Of a stretch of DNA of 64,000 bases, positions 26,431 through 34,990 are shown piece by piece (the first letter of the stretch is position 1; the number at the start of each line of letters is the position of its first letter). This DNA comes from Allomuricauda sp. (lineage in GTDB: Bacteria > Bacteroidota > Bacteroidia > Flavobacteriales > Flavobacteriaceae). The notes beneath the pieces are model-generated. The model was not told where the DNA came from. It made no database searches and was given only the letters and a program-made list of their open reading frames with translations. The DNA lies in assembly GCF_002699205.1 (NCBI RefSeq), contig NZ_PABT01000009.1:1-64000 (forward strand), read 5' to 3'. A program made the translations under genes and the position numbers.

Positions 26431-27087
26431 TTATAGAAGGCCTTTGTTTCTGGCTGTTTCGATAAGGGGATGGGTCTGTCCGCCATCCAGACCGAACAGC
26501 CTGGCAAGTCTCCGTTTTCGCCATTCGATTCCTGAAGTGGACATTTTGAGCTCTTCCGAGAGTTCACGGGTACCCGCCCCTCTGGACAATAGGAACAAAA
26601 GTCTTCGATCGATATCCTCGATCTCCTTGGGGACGGCCATCTCCTTTCTTAAAAAATCCTGGACAGATCGACTATAATAGGTATCCCCGGCCATGACCTT
26701 GCAAATGGACTCCACTATTTCCGGAAAACCCAGTTCACTCTTAATAATAAAACCCTCTGGATTGATTTCCCTAAATATGGTATAGTGGAGGTACTTGTCC
26801 CCAATAGAAGTAAGGAAAATAATTTTTGCATGGCGAACCGCAACCTTAAGATGTCGGGCAAAATCCAATCCAGTGGACTCACTTTCCGAAGTCAACCTGA
26901 AGTCCAAAATGGCCAAGTTGACTTTGTTTCCTGCTTCTATGGTATTCAACGCATCGATATATGTATGGCAGATTTCGACATTGAATCCTAAGCCATTGTC
27001 ATTTTGGTCGATTTCGTCAAATGCCATTTTAAGGGCAAGGCAGGTCAAGGGCTCATCCTCTAAGATCAGTACACGTTTTGGTTCCAA
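26431..27087 (-). CDS. Orphan response regulator with C-terminal HTH
   Basis: A 218-residue protein with a receiver domain (residues 1-130): LILEDEP acidic pocket, phospho-acceptor Asp in LAILDFRL, Thr in IFLTSIGD and Lys in FIIKSE. A C-terminal HTH (about 160-205, RELSEELKMSTSGIEWRKRR) follows. The start appears to be TTG at 27087. No sensor kinase lies nearby. It sits between the tra operon and the T9SS/toxin genes on the same strand and may control either block. No stop-free extension supports a longer N-terminus. Confidence 0.85.
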   Translation of the reverse strand: MEPKRVLILEDEPLTCLALKMAFDEIDQNDNGLGFNVEICHTYIDALNTIEAGNKVNLAILDFRLTSESESTGLDFARHLKVAVRHAKIIFLTSIGDKYLHYTIFREINPEGFIIKSELGFPEIVESICKVMAGDTYYSRSVQDFLRKEMAVPKEIEDIDRRLLFLLSRGAGTRELSEELKMSTSGIEWRKRRLARLFGLDGGQTHPLIETARNKGLL

Positions 27088-27101
27088 ATCAAAGACAAGG
27101 T

Positions 27102-27222
27102 TTAGTTAATGGTTTTGGGACCTACAAAGTTACCAAAAGCGTTGAAACCGGAAACCGTCAATGTATAATTGGTGCCGAATGGCCCACCAATGTCACGGAT
27201 TGGACCATCAACGGTCACTGAG
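27102..27222 (-). pseudogene. Short Ig/adhesin-like coding fragment
   Basis: In a frame different from traN, the minus strand reads SVTVDGPIRDIGG then PFGTNYTLTVSGFNAFGNF and ends GPKTIN-stop. The alternating hydrophobic, Gly/Thr-rich pattern is that of a surface beta-sandwich domain end. It has no start codon and overlaps the traN 3' end, so it looks like a remnant left at a recombination junction. It could also be a chance frame. Confidence 0.3.
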
Positions 27223-28005
27223 CACTATCTTTCGGTGCCCCCTTGATTCATGCAATTCCACTACCAAATGCTCTCCCTTGGCCAATACGAACTTGGGCAA
27301 TACGTACACGAACCTTTTGGATTCACCCTTCTTGATCAAAGTGGGCATTTGGTATCGGTGTATTGGCAACATTTCCAGTTTTTGATGGGAGGCCTTTTTC
27401 TTTTTTGTCCCGGCAATGCTATAAACTTTTAGATAGTCCACCTCAAAATCAATGTTCGAATTATTGGACACTTGCATGACCAAATAGGTCACATCCCCGT
27501 TATAGGCCATTCTCTGTAGCTGAAGTTTAATGCTTCTTTTCCGCTTGGTGGCCAATCGTTCGTTCTTGGTCTTTAAAAGGTAGCTACAAAAACGTTCAAA
27601 GTATTCCCTACGTTTGGCAATACTGTCAAGTACTTTGCCATCTGGTTCTTGGCGAATTGCAATCGGTCTTTCGGTCCCGATACTCTCAGAACCGGCAACA
27701 AAGTGGTTCAACCTGCCGAGTTGTTTTCGGTATTTCAGGATATAGGAATATACCCGTCCATCCTTGGTCAATACCAATAGGTTGCTCTCCCCACCAGGTC
27801 TAGCTTGTACCAACCCAAAGTGCTGCTCTTTTTCGCGGTTATAGGTAAACACAAAATTCGGAGCTCCCACAATACCCTGACGGATAGGTTCAGGAAAGAA
27901 CAGGACCACGTTTTTATGTTCGTTCGCATAGATGGTGTCCAAGACTTCCTGTGCGTTTAATGGATTGGCGAATGCCAATAGCGATATAAGAATCAATGTT
28001 TTCAT
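27208..28005 (-). CDS. traN: Conjugative transposon protein TraN (DUF4138)
   Basis: A 265-residue exported protein with a signal peptide (LISLLAFANPLNAQ) and the DUF4138/VirB9-like beta domain: NVVLFFPEPIRQGIVGAPNFVF, LVLTKDGRVYSYILKY and a C-terminal half with VQVSNNSNIDFEVDYLKVY. TraN is part of the outer core of the type IV channel. It ends the tra operon, 12 nt after traM. Confidence 0.9.
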   Translation of the reverse strand: MKTLILISLLAFANPLNAQEVLDTIYANEHKNVVLFFPEPIRQGIVGAPNFVFTYNREKEQHFGLVQARPGGESNLLVLTKDGRVYSYILKYRKQLGRLNHFVAGSESIGTERPIAIRQEPDGKVLDSIAKRREYFERFCSYLLKTKNERLATKRKRSIKLQLQRMAYNGDVTYLVMQVSNNSNIDFEVDYLKVYSIAGTKKKKASHQKLEMLPIHRYQMPTLIKKGESKRFVYVLPKFVLAKGEHLVVELHESRGHRKIVLSDR

Positions 28006-28017
28006 AGAATTTGTTTT

Positions 28018-28965
28018 TTACTGTCCCCTAGGAACTTTTAAAATGAGTTGATAATTGTCCATGACGGTCACCTTGACTTGTCGGTTGTCCCTTTGAAAAA
28101 GTGATTTGATGCCCCTCACCTGCGGCACGCCACCGATATTGATGTCGTCAATGGCATCCCCCACCACTTCCTGCCTGGCCTCCGCCCGAAAACTGTTCTC
28201 GATATAGATGCCCTCACTGCCATCCTGAAAATCGTAAGCGGCCAATCTAACGGGACTGTGCTCGATATGATTAATGGCAATTATTGCCCTGTTGGGCTTG
28301 AAGCTCACGAATCCGTAAATGGCCGTGTTTCTTGGAATCACAGTGCCATTGATTATAACATCTTCCAAGAGCCGCATCTGTAACCTATAGTGCTGGCGTA
28401 CCGTTTGGGTGCCATCCACCCTGACCAGGATCTGGGAATCCGTTGTTCCATTTACCTGCATTGGCTGTTCCATGGGATATGAGGCAAAGAACAACTGGTG
28501 CTCCAATCCCAATTCCTTCATTTCAATGGATGGGTCTTTGTCATCAACTATTTTGGATGTTGATGCCGTATCCCTTTTGGTATTGCCCAATGCCACTATC
28601 TTGGGCTTGGGATTCCGGTATGTTCCTTGCGAGTAATCAATTCGCCCTTCGTTGTAGATACTGTCAATGACCCGCATCTTTTTCTTTTCCATCAAGTCCG
28701 GGTCATACACTCCCGTGGAATCCAACAGGCTCTCGTCATATATGCTCGGGGCGTTGGTCTGCCGCTCTTCCTTGATGGCATCCAGGGCCTCCAGTTTGGT
28801 TTTGTACTGCTCCTGTTCCTCCCCCAGTTCCGGTACCGGAATCTGGTTATTGTCAATGGTAGGCTCTTCGTCCCCGCCCAATGCCATCATCGCATAGCCC
28901 ACAATGAACAGGACCATGCAGAGAATGACCAGGCCAAATACAATTTTGTTCTTCTCTAGTTTCAT
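28018..28965 (-). CDS. traM: Conjugative transposon protein TraM
   Basis: A VirB10-like bitopic protein. One N-terminal membrane helix (IVFGLVILCMVLFIVGYAM) is followed by a charged, proline-bearing periplasmic linker and a C-terminal beta barrel domain (from about residue 180: QILVRVDGTQTVRQHYRLQ, NRAIIAINHIEHSP, VTVMDNYQLILKVPRG). It spans the cell envelope and links the inner and outer complexes. I use the start MKLEKNK at 28965; an ATG at 28986 would add seven residues and overlap traK by 11 nt. Confidence 0.9.
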   Translation of the reverse strand: MKLEKNKIVFGLVILCMVLFIVGYAMMALGGDEEPTIDNNQIPVPELGEEQEQYKTKLEALDAIKEERQTNAPSIYDESLLDSTGVYDPDLMEKKKMRVIDSIYNEGRIDYSQGTYRNPKPKIVALGNTKRDTASTSKIVDDKDPSIEMKELGLEHQLFFASYPMEQPMQVNGTTDSQILVRVDGTQTVRQHYRLQMRLLEDVIINGTVIPRNTAIYGFVSFKPNRAIIAINHIEHSPVRLAAYDFQDGSEGIYIENSFRAEARQEVVGDAIDDINIGGVPQVRGIKSLFQRDNRQVKVTVMDNYQLILKVPRGQ

Positions 28966-28975
28966 ATCAGTTTGT

Positions 28976-29590
28976 TTAATGTCCATTATGGACTTTTTCT
29001 AAAGTGTTTTCAAAAAAGTTGGTGATCAACAGGCCATGGGTATTGTTCGGAAAGTTCCGGTCCACATGGATCAGGTTGCCCGTAGTGGTCAGCTCATAGG
29101 TATCGGTGACCGATCCCCGGTTAATCTCAAATACAGCGATGGTCTCAAACTTATAGGGTTCCGATTGCAGGTCCACCTTGGATTCTATGCTCAGTACTTT
29201 CTGTACCAGGGAATATTGTAACAAACGGTTATAGACCCCTTCCGCTTTTTTTTGCCGATAAAGGGCATCCACCGAACTGTTGCCCAGCCACAGGGCCTTC
29301 TCTAAGTTTTTCTCATAATTGCTGGCATCGATACCATAGAAATAGCGGTGGAAGAGTTCCAGATGCGCCTTGGCCTCCACTTTGAGGTTTTCCAATTGGG
29401 AGACCATTTTTAACGGGATCACGCTTCCATCCCCGTTGACCACAAAGGCATTGTCCATACTTTCCCTGTGGAGTTTGATGACCATCAGCACTGAAACGAT
29501 ACAGGTCAGCACGGTCCCGATGACCGTGGCCAACACAATAAAGCGGTTGAGCTTTAGGACATCGTATATGTTTTTATAGGGTGTTTTCAT
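28976..29590 (-). CDS. traK: Conjugative transposon protein TraK
   Basis: A 204-residue VirB8-like protein with one N-terminal membrane helix (FIVLATVIGTVLTCIVSVLM) and a periplasmic domain containing SQLENLKVEAKAHLELFHRY, LWLGNSSVDALY and VFEINRGSVTDTYELTTTG. It forms part of the inner-membrane complex of the mating channel and is encoded between traJ and traM. Confidence 0.9.
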   Translation of the reverse strand: MKTPYKNIYDVLKLNRFIVLATVIGTVLTCIVSVLMVIKLHRESMDNAFVVNGDGSVIPLKMVSQLENLKVEAKAHLELFHRYFYGIDASNYEKNLEKALWLGNSSVDALYRQKKAEGVYNRLLQYSLVQKVLSIESKVDLQSEPYKFETIAVFEINRGSVTDTYELTTTGNLIHVDRNFPNNTHGLLITNFFENTLEKVHNGH

Positions 29591-29647
29591 TTCATTAGTA
29601 TTTTTTAGTGCAGATAATATGCAATTATAAATGTGCCTTAGGCACCC

Positions 29648-30478
29648 TTAGGTACCAAAGAGTTTAAAGGTAAAGGAGGTGGCCTTGCGGTACAGTTTGA
29701 ACTTCAACAGCACGATGAATCCAATGGAAGCCAGTTCAATCAGGGGGGCAAAAAACTCACTGCCCCAGTCCGTCCCGAACAGGTTGTTCCAAAAATCCGT
29801 GTTGATCTCCGTGTACAGGGCATTGACGAAGACATTGACCAAAAAGAAGGCCGGTACAAGCATATAGACCCCCGCATAAAGCTTAAAGAAATTATAGGCC
29901 AGTCCCCTGAACTTTTCGAACACGGCCAAGCTGATCACCAAGGGAAAGAAGGCCCGCATAATGCCCAATAAGAAAAAGCGTTCCGCCAGGAACAGCGGAT
30001 AGATGAACAGGTCCATCATCCAAAGGAAAATCCCGATGACAAAGGCCAGCACCTTCAATCCGTACAAGGGGGTCACCAAGGCCTCGTACAACAGTGCCAA
30101 CGCCTTTTTGGCGGCCTCCAGTGCGCCCACATCCCGTTCCAGATCCACATCCTGTAGCTGTAACGGGAGGAGCGCCGGGGCCGTATCCCTGTATTGGGCC
30201 TCAATGGAGACCAAAATGGTATCAAAGATATCCAATACCTGTGTGGAGAATATCACCAAGATCACCATGGCAAAGTTCTTGGCCAGTTCCGTAGGTGTCA
30301 GCCCCCAGGTATGGCCATCGGTCGAAGCGATGCCCTCGTTGTACTTCTTTAAGATGTTCACCAAAAAAAACAGGACGGCCAGTGCCTTCATGCCCGTAAT
30401 GGTGTACTGGGCAAAATCACTGTCCATGATGGTCCGGTAGACCGCATCCACATATTCCAATCCTATTCCCAAGAACAT
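29648..30478 (-). CDS. traJ: Conjugative transposon protein TraJ (VirB6-like)
   Basis: A 276-residue polytopic membrane protein with about six hydrophobic segments (including FVIGIFLWMMDLFIYPLFLAE and FKLYAGVYMLVPAFFLVNVF). It is expected to be the VirB6-type channel component of the inner membrane. It starts 6 nt after traI ends and precedes traK in the normal tra order. TraJ proteins are usually longer (about 330 residues), so the N-terminus is on the short side. Confidence 0.85.
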   Translation of the reverse strand: MFLGIGLEYVDAVYRTIMDSDFAQYTITGMKALAVLFFLVNILKKYNEGIASTDGHTWGLTPTELAKNFAMVILVIFSTQVLDIFDTILVSIEAQYRDTAPALLPLQLQDVDLERDVGALEAAKKALALLYEALVTPLYGLKVLAFVIGIFLWMMDLFIYPLFLAERFFLLGIMRAFFPLVISLAVFEKFRGLAYNFFKLYAGVYMLVPAFFLVNVFVNALYTEINTDFWNNLFGTDWGSEFFAPLIELASIGFIVLLKFKLYRKATSFTFKLFGT

Positions 30479-30484
30479 AGCTTC

Positions 30485-31090
30485 CTAATAATTTGTTTCA
30501 CGATTATTGATCCTGTCCTGCATCTTTCTGAAGGAAATGATCTCCCGGTAGCGACGGGTCTTGGCCTGAATCTCGGCGACCATTTCCTTGGATTTGAGTT
30601 CATGGTCCTTCAATACCTTGGCACGTTCGGCATCCTCCATTTTCAAAAGTCCGCTCGACAGGATGGTGTTGACATAATCCACGCTTTCCATGGAACGCTC
30701 TATGATATCATTGAAGGAATCCGTAATCCTGTCAATTTCCCCCGGTTTGATATAGGGGGAGTTCAATATCTCCTGTAGGTCGTTCTGGACCATATGGAAG
30801 AGCTGTTGGTTGTTCTGGATGAGTTCCTGAACTGCATTGAGCTGTTGCAGAACACTGCTGACCTGTTCGATACGTTCCTTCTGCTGCTGTAAAAACTCCA
30901 CGGTCTTCAACAGTTGGGAGGTCTGTTTGGCGGATTCGACAAGCTGTTTGGCCAGACTGATAAAGTTGGTATTGTCATACACCGGCATCCCCTGGGCCGT
31001 GGCTCGGCCGGGCATAAATAAAGTGAAGGTTAGGGCAAATCCCAGAGTAAGTATCTTTTTCCCAAAAGTGAGCTTTCTAATTGTTTTCAT
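30485..31090 (-). CDS. traI: Conjugal transfer protein TraI-like (VirB5-type)
   Basis: A 201-residue exported protein with a signal peptide (LGFALTFTLFMPGRATAQG) and a long coiled-coil body (FLQQQKERIEQVSSVLQQL, then NNQQLFHMVQNDLQEI). This matches the TraI/VirB5-like pilus-tip or periplasmic factor of Bacteroidetes conjugation systems. Its ATG overlaps the traG stop by 4 nt. Confidence 0.82.
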   Translation of the reverse strand: MKTIRKLTFGKKILTLGFALTFTLFMPGRATAQGMPVYDNTNFISLAKQLVESAKQTSQLLKTVEFLQQQKERIEQVSSVLQQLNAVQELIQNNQQLFHMVQNDLQEILNSPYIKPGEIDRITDSFNDIIERSMESVDYVNTILSSGLLKMEDAERAKVLKDHELKSKEMVAEIQAKTRRYREIISFRKMQDRINNRETNY

Positions 31091-33501
31091 GTCGCTTTGT
31101 CTTTATAGTTAATAAATGTGGTGATGGCTTGTTCCATATCGTTCGTCTTTTCGAAAAGTTCCAATATCTGTGTACTCTCTGTCCCATCCGTCAGATAGGC
31201 GGCAAAGACCTCCGGTGGCACCTCCAAGCGGAAGATGTTGCTCTCCTTTCCGATCTTGATAAAGATCTCGGTGTACTTCCGTTCCCCGCTCAGGTTGTTG
31301 CGGATGGACCGCAGTTGATTCAGGTCATGGGACGATAAGTTCAATCTGGTTTTCAGCTCGTCATAGCCCTTTTCGTTACGGAGGCTGTAAATCACCTGTG
31401 TGTTCTCCAAAATGCTGGCAGAAGTGGAATTATTGGGCAATTGGTTGATGGACTGTAGGATGATGCCAATGGCCCCGTTCTGCTTCCGGATGGCCTGATA
31501 ATAGAATTCCACACTTTCCAGCACGTTCGCAAATTTCAGCTGCTTGGCAAACTCATCGAAGAGGATAATGCCCCGCTCCGAACGGTTTCTCCAAATGGTC
31601 CGTTGGATGGCCGACTTGATGAGCTTGAGCATTACCGAAAGGATTTCCTTGTTGTCGCGCACCTCGTCCAGTTCAAAGACGATCATCCTTTTGTCCTCGA
31701 TGGTATAGGTTTGATCCTCCCCGACATGGAACAGGAAGCTGTAAAGACCATTATCCACATACTCCGAAAGGATGTGCAGAAATCCATAAACACTGAAATC
31801 CTCCTCCCTGATATGGAGCTCCTGGATCAGATTGTCCTTATGATGGTCCACAAACCGGTACAGTGAGGCAAGGGAATGGTGTTCCCGTACAGTTTTGTAA
31901 TAATGGAGCAGCACCTTTTTCATGGCCACTTCCCTACCTTTGGACATCGTATTGCCCTCTGCCAACAGTTCCAATAAGAATACGGCCAGGTCCTCCAGCC
32001 TTTCAGGGGTAAGGTCGGATTCATCCGAAATAAAAAAAGGGTTGATGCCCAGGTTCTTGTCCTGCTCGTACCTCAGGATGATATGGTCATCCGGGTACAG
32101 CTTGGCAAATTTGGCGTAGGAGCCCCCCAGGTCGATAATGACCAGCCGAACACCCGCCTCGAAATATTGGCGGAGTATGTTGTTCGCCAAAAAGGATTTC
32201 CCCTCCCCGGTGGGGGCGAAAATGGCAAAGTTCCGTGCCTTAATGCGTTTTTTCCGTTCGTCCCAGACATCCTTAAAGACAGGAATGTTGTGCTGGCGGT
32301 CACCGAAAAGGATGCCCGTATCATCGGATCTGTAATTCGTATTGTTGATGTACAGGCACAGCGCATGTTTGAGATCCGTTACATACAGATCTTCGTTGGA
32401 GAAGTTGGTGGTATGGCAGGGATGCGAGTTCAAAAAGTAGTGCTTGCGTTCCTCGCCATTGGGCTGATAGGGCACCATGTCCAATTCCTTGAACTCCGCC
32501 TTGACCTTGGAGCCTATCCGTTTGATATGTTCGGTTTCCGGATGCCAAAAAATGATATTGAGATGGCCACGGATGATACGTGACGAATCATCGGTATTGA
32601 TCTGATCCAGGATATGCTGGACCTTTTTGAGGACCACTTTGTTCTGGGAACCAAAATTGGAACTTTTGCTGAGTTCCTCCACTTTCTTGTCCAAGAGCTT
32701 GCGCCATTTGTGTTTGTCATCCAGATAGAGGATGTGGTTGACGATATGGTTCTCGTTCAGGTCCAATCCTAACCCATCGATAAACCCTTGGTGAAAGCTA
32801 AAGTCATCCGAGGTGAATTTTTCATTGGTCTTACTGCTCTGGACCGTTCCGCCAAAACACCCTTCATTGTTGACGGCTATGGCATCAAAATAATGGTCCC
32901 CGATCTCGATATGTTTTTTGTCCAACAAAATATCCGTATCGAAATCTTGGTTGAAACCGTTGTAATAATCGTTTGTATGGGTAAGAATCCCGGCGGGTGC
33001 CATGGGCATCAATGACACTCTCTGGCCATTGTTGATGTAGGAAACGGCATCGTTCACCGCAGTGATGAATTCCGCCACCTGGACGTCCAATTTTCGATAA
33101 TAGCCTTTTTCCGTTTTCCGAAAGGGGTTGACATACTTGGCCGCATTCAAGGCCTTGTCCAAGGGCAGTACAAAGAACAGATGGCTTAGATGTTTTAGGT
33201 ATTCCCTGCCCTTAAAATAATCATGGGTGGCCTTTTCCAAAAAGGTATTATTGGGTAATTGTTTGGCATCATAGCCCACTTTTTGGTAGTTGTCCTGTTT
33301 ATGGATGACCGTACCCGTGGGCAGGGATTTGAAGGCCTGGAACCAAGTGCCGTGCATCTCCTCGAAGTCGGTCTCCGACAGGGAATACACTTCGGGAAGA
33401 TCCACCTTGTAACAAAGTACTACATTGCCATTGGAGGCAAACACGGTATTTCCCTGGATATCCAGAATGGGATGATGGGCATTGAGGTTGATCTTATGCA
33501 T
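31087..33501 (-). CDS. traG: TraG-family conjugation ATPase (VirB4-like)
   Basis: An 804-residue ATPase that powers channel assembly and substrate transfer. The N-terminal DUF3875-like region (1-200) is followed by a VirB4 ATPase with Walker A FAPTGEGKSFLAN (about residue 430) and Walker B ERGIILFDEFAKQL (about 650), then RKQNGAIGIILQSINQLPNN. Size and motifs are normal for TraG. It overlaps traF at its start and traI at its end by a few bases, which points to translational coupling. Confidence 0.95.
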   Translation of the reverse strand: MHKINLNAHHPILDIQGNTVFASNGNVVLCYKVDLPEVYSLSETDFEEMHGTWFQAFKSLPTGTVIHKQDNYQKVGYDAKQLPNNTFLEKATHDYFKGREYLKHLSHLFFVLPLDKALNAAKYVNPFRKTEKGYYRKLDVQVAEFITAVNDAVSYINNGQRVSLMPMAPAGILTHTNDYYNGFNQDFDTDILLDKKHIEIGDHYFDAIAVNNEGCFGGTVQSSKTNEKFTSDDFSFHQGFIDGLGLDLNENHIVNHILYLDDKHKWRKLLDKKVEELSKSSNFGSQNKVVLKKVQHILDQINTDDSSRIIRGHLNIIFWHPETEHIKRIGSKVKAEFKELDMVPYQPNGEERKHYFLNSHPCHTTNFSNEDLYVTDLKHALCLYINNTNYRSDDTGILFGDRQHNIPVFKDVWDERKKRIKARNFAIFAPTGEGKSFLANNILRQYFEAGVRLVIIDLGGSYAKFAKLYPDDHIILRYEQDKNLGINPFFISDESDLTPERLEDLAVFLLELLAEGNTMSKGREVAMKKVLLHYYKTVREHHSLASLYRFVDHHKDNLIQELHIREEDFSVYGFLHILSEYVDNGLYSFLFHVGEDQTYTIEDKRMIVFELDEVRDNKEILSVMLKLIKSAIQRTIWRNRSERGIILFDEFAKQLKFANVLESVEFYYQAIRKQNGAIGIILQSINQLPNNSTSASILENTQVIYSLRNEKGYDELKTRLNLSSHDLNQLRSIRNNLSGERKYTEIFIKIGKESNIFRLEVPPEVFAAYLTDGTESTQILELFEKTNDMEQAITTFINYKDKAT

Positions 33502-33772
33502 AAGAGAAGGAGCTTAGACGTTTATTACTGATGGTCCGGGGAAAGACCTTTTGGATAGCAAGTATATGGGGGTTTTTAACCCACTGTGCCAATGCCCCGA
33601 ACAACAGGGCATTGAACAACAGCAGGGCAACGATGACACCAAGACTGAAGGAAAAAATGATAATCAGCAGGGAACCGATGACCGATACCATTTGCAAGGC
33701 AAACAGGGAAAGGGACAAGCCCATGATCATGGCCTGCTTGCGGATATTTCTATAGACCTCGTACTTTTTCAT
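33494..33772 (-). CDS. traF: Conjugative transposon protein TraF (DUF4133)
   Basis: A 92-residue membrane protein with two central hydrophobic segments (LSLFALQMVSVIGSLLIIIF and VIVALLLFNALLFGALAQWV), matching DUF4133/TraF, the VirB3-like partner of TraG. It follows traE by 1 nt and overlaps the traG start. Confidence 0.9.
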   Translation of the reverse strand: MKKYEVYRNIRKQAMIMGLSLSLFALQMVSVIGSLLIIIFSFSLGVIVALLLFNALLFGALAQWVKNPHILAIQKVFPRTISNKRLSSFSYA

Positions 33773-33773
33773 C

Positions 33774-34061
33774 CTAGACCACTATTCCGATGAGATAAGT
33801 GAAGATGCCCACAACGGCCCCCGCGATCAGCACAAAGACCAGTACCCGGGTAATGCCCTTTTTCAAGTCGGAGTTCTCCCCAAAGAAATGTCCCGCATTG
33901 AACAGAAAGCCCACCAAGAAGATTACCCCGAGTATAATAGGGAAGATGGCCCGTATGGTATCGGAAATATCATTGACAGAATCCTCAATGCCCCCGATCT
34001 GGGCCAAAAGACCATAGGGAACAAAAAATGTTGACAGGGTGAAATACAGTGCTTTTTTCAT
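33774..34061 (-). CDS. traE: Conjugative transposon protein TraE (DUF4134)
   Basis: A 95-residue protein with a signal-like N-terminus, AQIGGIEDSVNDISDTI and two membrane helices, matching DUF4134/TraE, the VirB2-like pilin subunit. It is the first tra gene seen on this strand, so the operon promoter should lie in 34062-34230, between it and the divergent amidase gene. Confidence 0.9.
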   Translation of the reverse strand: MKKALYFTLSTFFVPYGLLAQIGGIEDSVNDISDTIRAIFPIILGVIFLVGFLFNAGHFFGENSDLKKGITRVLVFVLIAGAVVGIFTYLIGIVV

Positions 34062-34227
34062 ATCAAAAAGTGTTTAAAAATTCGTTTGGTTTTGATATTC
34101 GAAAATTACCGTATATTGATACACAAACAACTGAATTTCAGATATTTGTGAATAACGTATTCATTGATATGATTTGGTTTTTATTGCTGCGGATTGGTAC
34201 CAAAATCTATGTAAAAAGCGGAATGCT

Positions 34228-34920
34228 ATGTTGATAACCTTAAAACCTTGGATCTACAAAACCCTCAAAAACGTCAAAAACGTTAAACTTCGACTTCGCT
34301 CAGTTAAAGTTTTTGTCCTTTTGATGTGCAATTTCAATTCGCTTTTTGGTCAGGAAATACCCCGTAAAGAAATTATAGTCATTGACCCCGGACATGGTGG
34401 GGTGGATTCCGGTGCCATTGGGGTATACGGAGTTAGGGAAATGGATGTGACCTTAGGTGTGGCTAGGGGAATCCTTCGATGGAACCATACCCTTTTGGAT
34501 GGCAAATACGATATCTATCTTACCCGTTACACCGATACCTTGATATCCCTTGATGATCGCTCCAGATTGGCAAAAGCCCTGCGTGCCGATGTGTTTGTGT
34601 CGCTGCATTGTAACCATGCGGAAAACCCGGAAACAAAAGGCATGGAGGTTTTTGTACATGGCACACCGCACAACCATAGCAAGGGATCCCTCGCATTGGG
34701 AAGGTCAATTCTGAATGAAGTGGCATGGAACCTTGGCATCAAACAACGAAGCATTGAATCTGCCCACTTTCAGGTGCTGCGGGAAGTTACCACTTGCGCG
34801 TCTGTTTTGGCTGAAATCGCCTTTCTCTCCCACCAGGATGAAGTAGGTTATCTATCAAAGGGCAGGAACATCAGGGCCATCCTATTGGGCATTGACAATT
34901 ATAAAAACCTGGAACTATGA
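34228..34920 (+). CDS. N-acetylmuramoyl-L-alanine amidase
   Basis: A 230-residue Amidase_3 protein with an N-terminal hydrophobic export segment (VKVFVLLMCNFNSLFGQ) and the zinc-site motifs VIDPGHGGVDSGAIG, Glu in REMDVTLGVARGI and ADVFVSLHCNH, plus the late catalytic Glu in SVLAEIAFLS. It cleaves the amide bond between MurNAc and L-Ala in peptidoglycan, which would open the wall for assembly of the mating channel. It is divergent from traE. The start at 34228 (MLITLKPW) is preferred to 34174. Confidence 0.9.
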   Translation: MLITLKPWIYKTLKNVKNVKLRLRSVKVFVLLMCNFNSLFGQEIPRKEIIVIDPGHGGVDSGAIGVYGVREMDVTLGVARGILRWNHTLLDGKYDIYLTRYTDTLISLDDRSRLAKALRADVFVSLHCNHAENPETKGMEVFVHGTPHNHSKGSLALGRSILNEVAWNLGIKQRSIESAHFQVLREVTTCASVLAEIAFLSHQDEVGYLSKGRNIRAILLGIDNYKNLEL

Positions 34921-34985
34921 AAGCATTTTTAATGGAGATCATCAAGGTCATCGGAAAACTATTGGGAATGGTGCTCAAACGGTAA
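34917..34985 (+). CDS. 22-residue amphipathic peptide coupled to the amidase gene
   Basis: The amidase stop overlaps an ATG (ATGA at 34917-34920) that opens a 22-codon frame: MKAFLMEIIKVIGKLLG followed by MVLKR. The peptide is an amphipathic, cationic helix with Ile/Leu on one face. Overlap with the upstream stop suggests translation. It is too short to assign a family; membrane association is inferred from composition. Confidence 0.4.
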   Translation: MKAFLMEIIKVIGKLLGMVLKR

Positions 34986-34990
34986 TGAAG

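Noticed and set aside
32083-32583. A 166-residue plus-strand frame opposite traG
   Set aside because: Antisense to the TraG ATPase core; no independent support.
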